Assembly: GCA_022592435.1 (NCBI GenBank)
Contig: JABYQS010000649.1
Coordinates: 1 to 16,106 of the forward strand
Source: Cerioporus squamosus
Lineage: Eukaryota > Basidiomycota > Agaricomycetes > Polyporales > Polyporaceae
Length of the DNA stretch: 16,106 nucleotides
Reading direction: 5' to 3'
Positions 10,497 through 16,106 of this stretch are shown in pieces (within the stretch, counting starts at the first letter, position 1; the number at the start of each line of letters is the position of its first letter). The notes under the pieces were generated by a model that was not told the origin of the DNA, searched no databases, and saw only the letters and a program-made list of their open reading frames with translations. Both the position numbers and the translations under genes were made by a program.

Positions 10497-11315
10497 TCAG
10501 TAACGGCTCGACACTGACCTCTGAACCACCGTATTGATTAAAGAGATTTCTGCCTGGGTGATGTGTACAACGCGGCTGCGATCGTATCGGGCTCGTTTCA
10601 TGACTATGAGATTCCCCGGCCATTCGATGGAGAACATGTTCCGGAGGGTTTCATTTGGCGGACCGGCCTGGCGACGCCGTGTCGAGGTCGAAGCCTTCAC
10701 AGCTTTACGGAGAGCTATGATATCGTAGCCGTTGCCAAGGTGGCATCTGGTCGCAGGGAAGAATTCGACATGCGATATGGCCTCCCGGGTCGGAAACCAG
10801 TCCTCCGAGTCGAAATCCTCAGTACACGGGAGGCTCCCACAAGCCGGGTCCCAGTCATCGTCTGTCCCTAACAAGATCAGGCGCGGCCGTGTATCTTGTG
10901 TTTCATAGATGACCGCACGGCGTCCGAGCGACACCACCCGCTGCAGGGATGGCGACAGTGGCAATCAGATCAGCAATCATGAAAGCGGCCTGCTTACTCA
11001 CCTGTTGAATGAAAAATTTCACGTGCGCGGTGTGCTCCTTGATCCGAATCCAAGAGCTGCGGCATGACTTGCGACGCACCGTCGCCGCTCGGCCGGATGC
11101 GGGTGCATGCTATACAAGAGCACTTCAGTCCCAACCTGCCGCTCCGCCAGAGTTACTGATGTACCTTGACCATCGAATACAACAGGAATTGAGGGGTAAT
11201 CAAGCTCTCGGCCAGACACGCTCACCGGCCAATTGCAACGTCGAGCTCGCTCCCTACTTGTACAACAAAAACCTACCATGGCGCCAGACAGCGCTGTATC
11301 GCAGAATGACGCCAT
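10497..11315 (-). CDS. Unrecognised protein between the two small paralogues (about 232 aa)
   Basis: The last exon (10940-10497) is well supported. It is preceded by a 61-nt intron (donor GTGAGT at 11001, CTGAT branch-like sites, CTGCAG acceptor), and the exon before it (11056-11002) reads SWIRIKEHTAHVKFFIQQ in matching phase. That exon has no ATG, so a further 5' exon is needed. A 59-nt intron 11115-11057 (donor GTATAG) links it in phase to a frame open to ATGs at 11315 and 11280. The final exon has coding-like text such as LILLGTDDDWDPACGSL, GNGYDIIALRKAV and RNMFSIEWPGNLIVMKRAR. Gene-like conservation is my impression only, and I recognise no domain. Its 5' end faces the second small paralogue, so the two may share a promoter. 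Confidence is high for the last two exons and modest for the first. Confidence 0.62.
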
Positions 11316-11644
11316 CACTCTCAGATCCGCAGATCCTTGAAGTCAACCAGCCACACCTTCCGCATGCGCCAGGTGACGCAATGAGCGACCAAGCGACCAC
11401 GGCTGTATCGCAAGAACCGGTGACGTTCGGTACCGGTGTACTGACTCGATAGACCCATCGCACATCACACCTCAGCATCGTGGCAATGATACAATCAAGG
11501 GGGGAGGGCTTACGTACCAACTCAATGCAGCATCCAGGGCGACCGGATGCTCTATCCCCACCACCACCACCCACGTTCCCGTGTAACAGTACACGATCCC
11601 ATTCTGTGCTTTCACCTTCTCCGGCCTCTGAGACCATAGCACCG

Positions 11645-12169
11645 ATGTCGTTGAGGACCCACTTCAACTGCAACAATGTCCAGTTCAGCTCCATCGTCGA
11701 TACCCACGACCACACCATCAACCCAGTGGAGGACGATTGGCAGCCGGCCGAAGTTCTAGTCAGTGAAGTCAGCGAAACAGGACGTACGGACCTTCAACAC
11801 ATGGTGCTTGTCTATGAACTCACCAGCAGCTCTCAGACTGGCTGATGGTGTCCTTGAAGCAAGACGGGGCACCTGTGGTCGTCTGGCGCGCAATTCAAGA
11901 AGGATGGTATATCGCCTGCGATGAAGTGAGCCTGGCCACTTGTACATCCATTGCATTGCTGCCAACTTACTGTGCGCTCGCAGCGATCTATGACGATGCT
12001 TATGCACAACAAGACGCCCGATCGATTTACCGACACAGTACAGAAGTTGCGCTTCCAGACGAAGAAGGATTACTGGGAGTTCGTCGCCCACTTTGCGTCT
12101 AGCAGATTCAATGCGTACATCGGTACATGGGCCGAGCCTGCTCAGCTGGGGTTCGGTGTGGCTGCGTAG
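11645..12169 (+). CDS. Small unrecognised protein, paralogue B (137 aa)
   Basis: Three exons fit: 11645-11783, 11837-11925 and 11984-12169. The introns are 53 nt (GTACGG donor, CTCAG acceptor) and 58 nt (GTGAGC donor, CCAACTTAC branch region, CGCAG acceptor), in phases 1 and 0. The protein begins MSLRTHFNCNNVQF and ends AEPAQLGFGVAA. It lines up along its length with the gene at 9689-10146, including the intron at the DE/R junction, and it is about 18 residues longer, mostly in a central insertion and at the C-terminus. The frame stays open upstream to ATGs at 11525 and 11486 through a Pro-rich stretch not present in the paralogue, so a longer N-terminus is possible. No catalytic motif, signal peptide or membrane helix is evident; the aromatic-rich C-terminal segment suggests a small folded domain. 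Confidence 0.74.
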
Positions 12170-12481
12170 AGGGATTTAGCGTGCTCGATCATGTTGTATA
12201 ACTGTCATTGCTATACCTAGCCTCCGTATGTCATCACTCATTGACGAAGCGAGTTAAACCCTCCAGACAGAAACCAGGAGGCCGAAGAAACATACCCGTA
12301 AGAGTCATCACAGTCAAAGCGGACAACCCAGCAAACGTCCAAGCGAAGCGACATCGATCTGGCTAAATTCTCCGCGTCGCGTGTCCCGCCACCGCCACAA
12401 TTCGGGATTTGCCGTGCCTCCCCACTTCCCTGGACTCCAGCTCAGGCAGCTTGCGAGCGGCTGAGCAGGTTCCCGCTCCAC

Positions 12482-12488
12482 TTAAATA
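12482..12488 (+). promoter_or_regulatory. TATA-like element
   Basis: TTAAATA lies 47 nt upstream of the ATG at 12535 and just before a pyrimidine tract. In fungi, CT-rich tracts often sit between TATA element and transcription start. The element is only an approximate TATA match. Confidence 0.3.
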
Positions 12489-12491
12489 CAC

Positions 12492-12505
12492 CTCTCTCTC
12501 TCTCT
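12492..12505 (+). repeat. CT dinucleotide tract (about seven units)
   Basis: An uninterrupted CT repeat lies 30-43 nt upstream of the ATG at 12535 and is followed by TATAGAG. It is both a microsatellite, likely variable in length between strains, and a typical fungal core-promoter pyrimidine tract. Its regulatory role is inferred from position. Confidence 0.6.
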
Positions 12506-12534
12506 ATAGAGATGCACTCCGTCCAGCGCCCCCG

Positions 12535-13593
12535 ATGTGCCTTGCTGCCAAGCAAACAGCGTCCGACAGCTCAACACAGGATGTTTCGTTACGCGCGAAG
12601 CCTTTCCTTCCCTTACCTCTACCTCCGGAGCTGTCTCGCATGATCGTCTCCTCACTCGACACCGCCAGCATCATCCTGTGGTGTCGCGGTGTACATCCCA
12701 CACTTTCCGAGATAGTCACTCGCGAGATCCGTTGTCGCCATACAGAGTTCCTTCGAAAGTGAGTATCATCTACCTTGGGGAGACGCAATCCACTGACACG
12801 TTAAACCAGTGTCGTATCAGACGTTGGTGCTCTCATCAACATTATGCGCGACTGCGAAGCCATAATGACCGGAGCATCGGCACTCGCATTCCTCCTGGAT
12901 ATCACTGCCCCGGGAACATACACATTCACCGTGCCGTACCAACACCAAACAGAGTTCATCGACTTCTTCCTGAACGACTGCTCGTTCGAGCTCACACGCG
13001 ACCGCGTTACCTCCGAGTATCGTGCATACTGCGACACCTCAGCACGGTGGCCATTCGCGGGTGTCGAGCGGTTCCTCTATCTCCGTCACCCCCCTCGGGC
13101 GAGTCGCGCCTCACCTGGCAATGGCATTCTCGTTGTTGTCGCTGTGACGGGTTGGAAAGAAGCCCCCGGCAACGCGTCCGTTCCGGTAGCGTTCCAGCAC
13201 AGTACCTTGCAGTTCAACTACCTCACCGCAGACGGCATTCTATGCGCATACCCCACGTTGACACTCCACCGTCGTTCCCTCTTCCACATTCACCGTCTCA
13301 ACAACTGCACTGTTCCACTCTCCAACTACACTCGAGTGGGTATCGACTTCCGGGTCAGAGCGGACAACTGGGATTTGGACAACAGCGGCAACGTCCGCGG
13401 CTGCGCCCGCTCGTGGCTCGCCCCCTGTGTCCGTAGACGGTTCGGAGACAGCGGGTGCCTCATAATTTCCTTCAACGGTGCCCCTCTCCAGTCCCAGGGT
13501 GTGTCCTGGGTGTGGGGAGGTGTCGCGCCGTGCCCCATCCACCCGGAGGCCGAGACTCAAGTTCATGGCCCTGAATGTACTTGCTATACATGA
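12535..13593 (+). CDS. Diverged F-box-like / nucleotidyltransferase-like family protein (335 aa)
   Basis: Two exons fit: 12535-12758 and 12810-13593, with a 51-nt intron (GTGAGT donor, CTGAC branch site, CCAG acceptor) in phase 2. Residues about 24-60 resemble an F-box (FLPLPLPPELSRMIVSSLD, then LWCRGVHPTLSEIV). After the splice the product reads MRDCEAIMTGASALAFLLD and TYTFTVPYQHQTEFIDFFL at about 87-128. This matches the family layout in which a G-S-like turn precedes a D-x-D strand, but here GAS stands for GS and TYT replaces the acidic pair. Further on, FQHSTLQFNYLT corresponds to FHSTAVMNYLT of the protein at 5456-7059, confirming kinship. The C-terminal half has several Cys and Trp and ends PECTCYT. 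The loss of the acidic residues argues against nucleotidyl transfer; a binding or scaffold role is only a guess. The start is the first in-frame ATG downstream of the TATA-like element and pyrimidine tract. Confidence 0.84.
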
Positions 13594-13947
13594 GCCCGTT
13601 ACAACTACATGTGCATGTACACCGTCGGATTCTATTTATGTCAACACTGTTGCATTCAACAAGGTGTGAGACACATCATATCTCGCGTCAGCCGAGCGCA
13701 GTCGCAACAGCCTGGCAGCAATATTCGGGTAACTTCTCACCAGTAGCCTTCAAGTGGGCAACCGCGCTATGAAGACCCGCGCGGTCGTGCTATTCTCCAC
13801 AAAACGCCGCGGTACCTTCCTAAGGATGCATGTTAGAAGACAAATCTCGCGACCAGTGCAGCAATTTCGTAGCGAGTACTCAAGCACAATCTTCATGACC
13901 ACGTTCACGGACCGTACATTTGCGGCTAGTTACAAATACATTAGTCC
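13594..13947. other. Convergent intergenic region
   Basis: About 350 nt separate the stop of the plus gene at 13593 from the stop of the minus kinase gene at 13948. The region holds both 3' ends. Short AT-rich words such as CTATTTATG near 13632 may relate to 3'-end formation, but I see no clear polyadenylation signal and no other feature. Confidence 0.35.
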
Positions 13948-15336
13948 TTACTGCCACTGTAGGCGAGCCAGACAGTCGAAGTACTTGTGCTTCAGGGCGC
14001 TGTCAAGACCGAGTCTCGAACTAGGGCTGGGTCTCATAAGCCCATGCAGGAGGTCGTGAAGGACAACGTCATGCACGAGACCCTATCGGCAACCCGTCAG
14101 CTGCCACACACCCGTACTAGAACAACTGACTGGCTCACCGACAATGGCTTGCAGTCCTCGAGTCGCTTCATGGGCACAGCATGTTCCACCGCGGTGAGAG
14201 TGACCTCGGATGCGGGAAAGAGGACAGAAACTTCGTCGCCGAATACAAAGGTTCCCGGTATCTTCTTCTCCACACTCCGTGCATATTCTTCCCCGAACGG
14301 TCCGACCAGTTTGTCGACCGTGGCAAGATGTTCGCGATCTGTCATAGACTCTGCAGGGAAGAGTGACCGGCCGAGGTACAACTCCGCGACTATGCAACCA
14401 ATGGCAAACACATCGACTCCAGAGGACCACGGCAGTCCTGCTCCTTCCTCAGTCAGCGACAAAATCGGCCATGCTCATTGTAAGCGCACTTACCAAGACT
14501 GATTTCCGGCGCACGATAGCACTGGTTCCCAATTCTGCCCGAACTGCACGTGAGGCCGTCGTTCCGACAGACAGCACTTCCCAAGTCTAAGATGCGTATC
14601 TCCGTTGACTTGAGCAATTTCTATGATGTGGCTTAGCAATCAAACTATACGCGCGAATGCAACCTGAACACACCTACCTTGTTATGATAACCAGTGATGG
14701 TGTCGAGCCACCTGATCGATGTTGTGTCGGCACATTTAAGGGCGATGTTGTCTGGCTTGAGATCGGAGTGGGTTATGCCGACAGAATGCAGGTCTGGGCG
14801 ACGATGGGTAGGCACGTCAGTCTATCTGAACACGCTAACGCTGCCATGGCACCTACACTCGACAGCAGCCACGATTTGATATACCATCTCCACTAGCTGC
14901 CGTCCCGGGAGGGGGAGAAGGCCGCAAAAGCCGTGTATGACATCGTAGAGAGTGCTGTCGCAAAGTTCAAATACAATGCACGAGAATCCCTGGTGCACAC
15001 CAACACCGAGGACCGCGGGGAAGAGTCTGGTAAACTGAGTTACGGACAACAGCACAGAATACGGAAGACTCACTCGATCTGAGCGCGACATCCCTCTAGA
15101 AGTTTCCGATAGATGCGCACTTCTTTCTGGGGGTCCGAATTCAAATCCTCGTCCTTGTGCAGCAGTTTGATCGCGACGACGCTGCCAGTAATCTTGTCCT
15201 CTGCTCGGACGACGGTGCCAAACGACCCGCGACCCAGCGAGCATACCATCCTGTCTATCAAAAAAACGTCTTCAGCTCTCCAAACAGACGCAAATTGCAA
15301 ATACTTACACCGATTCATGACCGCTTCGTTCGCCAT
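13948..15336 (-). CDS. Compact CMGC-group protein kinase, CLK/LAMMER-like (351 aa)
   Basis: Seven exons fit: 15336-15309, 15254-15074, 15026-14857, 14793-14678, 14620-14494, 14437-14139 and 14082-13948. The introns are 54, 47, 63, 57, 56 and 56 nt and all phases agree. The product is almost only a kinase domain: glycine loop LGRGSFGTVV (16-25), ATP-binding Lys39 in VAIKLL, Glu54, catalytic loop HSDLKPDN (135-142) with Asp137 and Asn142, DLG at 177-179 in place of DFG, activation-segment end YRAPE (200-204), Asp216, and Arg330 near the C-terminus. EHLATVDKLVG at 243-253 corresponds to the EHLAMMERILG signature of LAMMER kinases, and a small residue in place of the HRD arginine is also usual in CLK/SRPK kinases. 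Such kinases phosphorylate Ser/Arg-rich splicing factors. The N-terminal extension common in that family is absent, so the substrate is unknown. The Kozak context CCATGG supports the start. Intron 5 could alternatively end six bases earlier. Confidence 0.9.
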
Positions 15337-15736
15337 GGGCGTGTAAATTCTATGGGAGAAGCAAGTAACGATTTGTTAGAAACACTCTGTCGAAGAACCG
15401 CATACCCACTTGTCCGAAGAATCATGGGGCCGCATATCAGAAGGAACACTCGCGGAGCCCGGGCGGAAAGCGAGAACCGGATGACGCAGAATCGTGGTCA
15501 TAAGCCCTCGGGCTCGAAGTTCAACTGGAGGTGCTGAAGTAATGTGAGATATGGCCCCTTCTCGGTGCTGCAGACTGACTCACGAATTCGCGACAAACGA
15601 GGAGGCACGCCGGGAGATTGCGGCGTCCGGCTGCGATGCGTCACTCCACGGCGTTTGCGAGCAGCACGGACCATCTCCTGCACGCAGTTGAGCGCCCCCG
15701 GCAGTCTGTCAAAGCCTTGGCCTTAGGCTTTAACAT
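15337..15736. other. Region upstream of the kinase gene without a confident gene
   Basis: About 400 nt that should include the kinase promoter; no TATA box is obvious. A minus frame at 15498-15683 translates to a basic, Pro/Ser-containing sequence but has no ATG start of its own (it opens in the middle of GTGCAGGAGATG) and no supporting splice partner. I could not connect it to the frame at 15737-16106. Confidence 0.3.
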
Positions 15737-16106
15737 TCAAGAGTCACTGTTCCAAGTGAGAACGCCAGTGTCGGCAGGCAGCACAGCAGAGGGAACTACC
15801 AAGCGCTCGGATACTTCCGTAGCAGATCTGACAAGATGACATAGACATGACTTCATTTCACCGCCTTTGACGTCGTCGGCGCCAGTATGGCAGTAGACGT
15901 TGTTGGACGCCCAGCCTTCTTCTCCTTCTCGCATCCAATGTTCACATCTACTCAGCGCCGAATAACGAACACCGCCTACCGTCGCTTTGATGTGCCCATC
16001 CATACTGGCTTGTTCATCCTCGCTCACATCTCCCGTGCATTCAGTCTCCGGCGATATCACATACCGGTCATGGACTCTCATAAGCACCGCAGGAACCTGG
16101 TGAACA
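15737..16106 (-). CDS. Partial hypothetical reading frame at right edge
   Basis: A minus frame is open from the window edge to a TGA at 15739-15737. Its first in-window residues read VHQVPAVLMRVHDRYVISPE; a CACCAG at about 16103-16098 could be a splice acceptor, with the 5' part lying outside. The middle, SEDEQASMDGHIKATVGG and ALSRCEHWMREGEEGW, is hydrophilic and plausible as protein; the last 20 residues are less so. A 53-nt intron (GTAGTT to AACAG) could remove the tail but leads to an immediate stop. I recognise no family. Confidence 0.35.
   Translation of the reverse strand, partial: VHQVPAVLMRVHDRYVISPETECTGDVSEDEQASMDGHIKATVGGVRYSALSRCEHWMREGEEGWASNNVYCHTGADDVKGGEMKSCLCHLVRSATEVSERLVVPSAVLPADTGVLTWNSDS

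Larger units (their letters stand above)
12170..12534. other. Intergenic region, promoter of the second nucleotidyltransferase-like gene
   Basis: About 365 nt lie between two plus-strand genes. No ORF beginning with ATG is convincing. The 3' part holds TTAAATA and a CT dinucleotide tract, described separately. Nothing else stands out. Confidence 0.4.

Noticed and set aside
10563..10871. Plus-strand ORF of 102 codons
   Set aside because: It is antisense to the final exon of the minus-strand gene at 10497-11315, which has a well-formed upstream intron in phase.
11254..11721. Minus-strand ORF of 155 codons opposite paralogue B
   Set aside because: It is antisense to exon 1 of paralogue B, contains a Gly run that is just the complement of a Pro-codon stretch, and does not connect to other exons.
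12537..13436. Long plus-strand ORF of 299 codons
   Set aside because: It runs in another frame over the F-box/nucleotidyltransferase-like gene, is rich in Arg, His and Ser, and passes straight through a well-supported intron. It is a shadow of the real gene.
15737..16087. A 52-nt GTGAGC to GTAG intron inside the right-edge frame
   Set aside because: The donor and acceptor look fair, but the phases do not agree and splicing leads at once to a stop codon.
1..16106. tRNA, rRNA, CRISPR or terminal inverted repeats
   Set aside because: I looked for cloverleaf arms, regular repeat-spacer patterns and matching ends and saw none. A systematic computed repeat search was not possible here.

Overview
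The window looks like nuclear DNA of an Agaricomycete basidiomycete, probably a wood-decay type. Most genes are interrupted by short introns (about 47-63 nt) with GTRNGT-type donors, CTNAC/CTGAC-like branch sites and CAG/TAG acceptors. Several proteins belong to lineage-expanded basidiomycete families (F-box proteins, an F-box/nucleotidyltransferase-like family, a divergent CMGC kinase). I saw no bacterial-style operons, CRISPR arrays, rRNA or tRNA genes. All splice models were built by eye: reading frames were joined only where donor, acceptor and codon phase agreed.

Layout, left to right. A five-exon minus-strand gene (start 1974) runs off the left edge; it encodes an unrecognised globular domain followed by an acidic, Ser/Pro-rich tail. 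From about 2050 to 4200 there is no confident gene, only short ORFs on both strands. At 4218-4806 lies a GC3-rich Pro-rich coding-like stretch, and at about 5048-5182 a short reading frame resembling the HUH motif of Helitron Rep proteins. At 5456-7059 (minus) is a complete five-exon F-box-like/nucleotidyltransferase-like protein of 468 aa. At 7678-8839 (minus) is an F-box protein with LRR-like repeats that appears to carry one frameshift.

From 9689 to 12169 there is a block of three unrecognised genes in + / - / + order. The two outer genes (119 and 137 aa) look like diverged paralogues that share an intron position. At 12535-13593 (plus) is a second, more diverged member of the F-box/nucleotidyltransferase-like family (335 aa) that has lost the acidic metal-binding pair. 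At 13948-15336 (minus) is a seven-exon compact protein kinase (351 aa), closest in motifs to CLK/LAMMER kinases. A partial minus-strand reading frame runs off the right edge.

Nothing indicates that the genes form one pathway. The region reads as an accessory segment of fast-evolving, lineage-specific families. The clearest candidate for something undescribed is the pair of small paralogues at 9689-10146 and 11645-12169.
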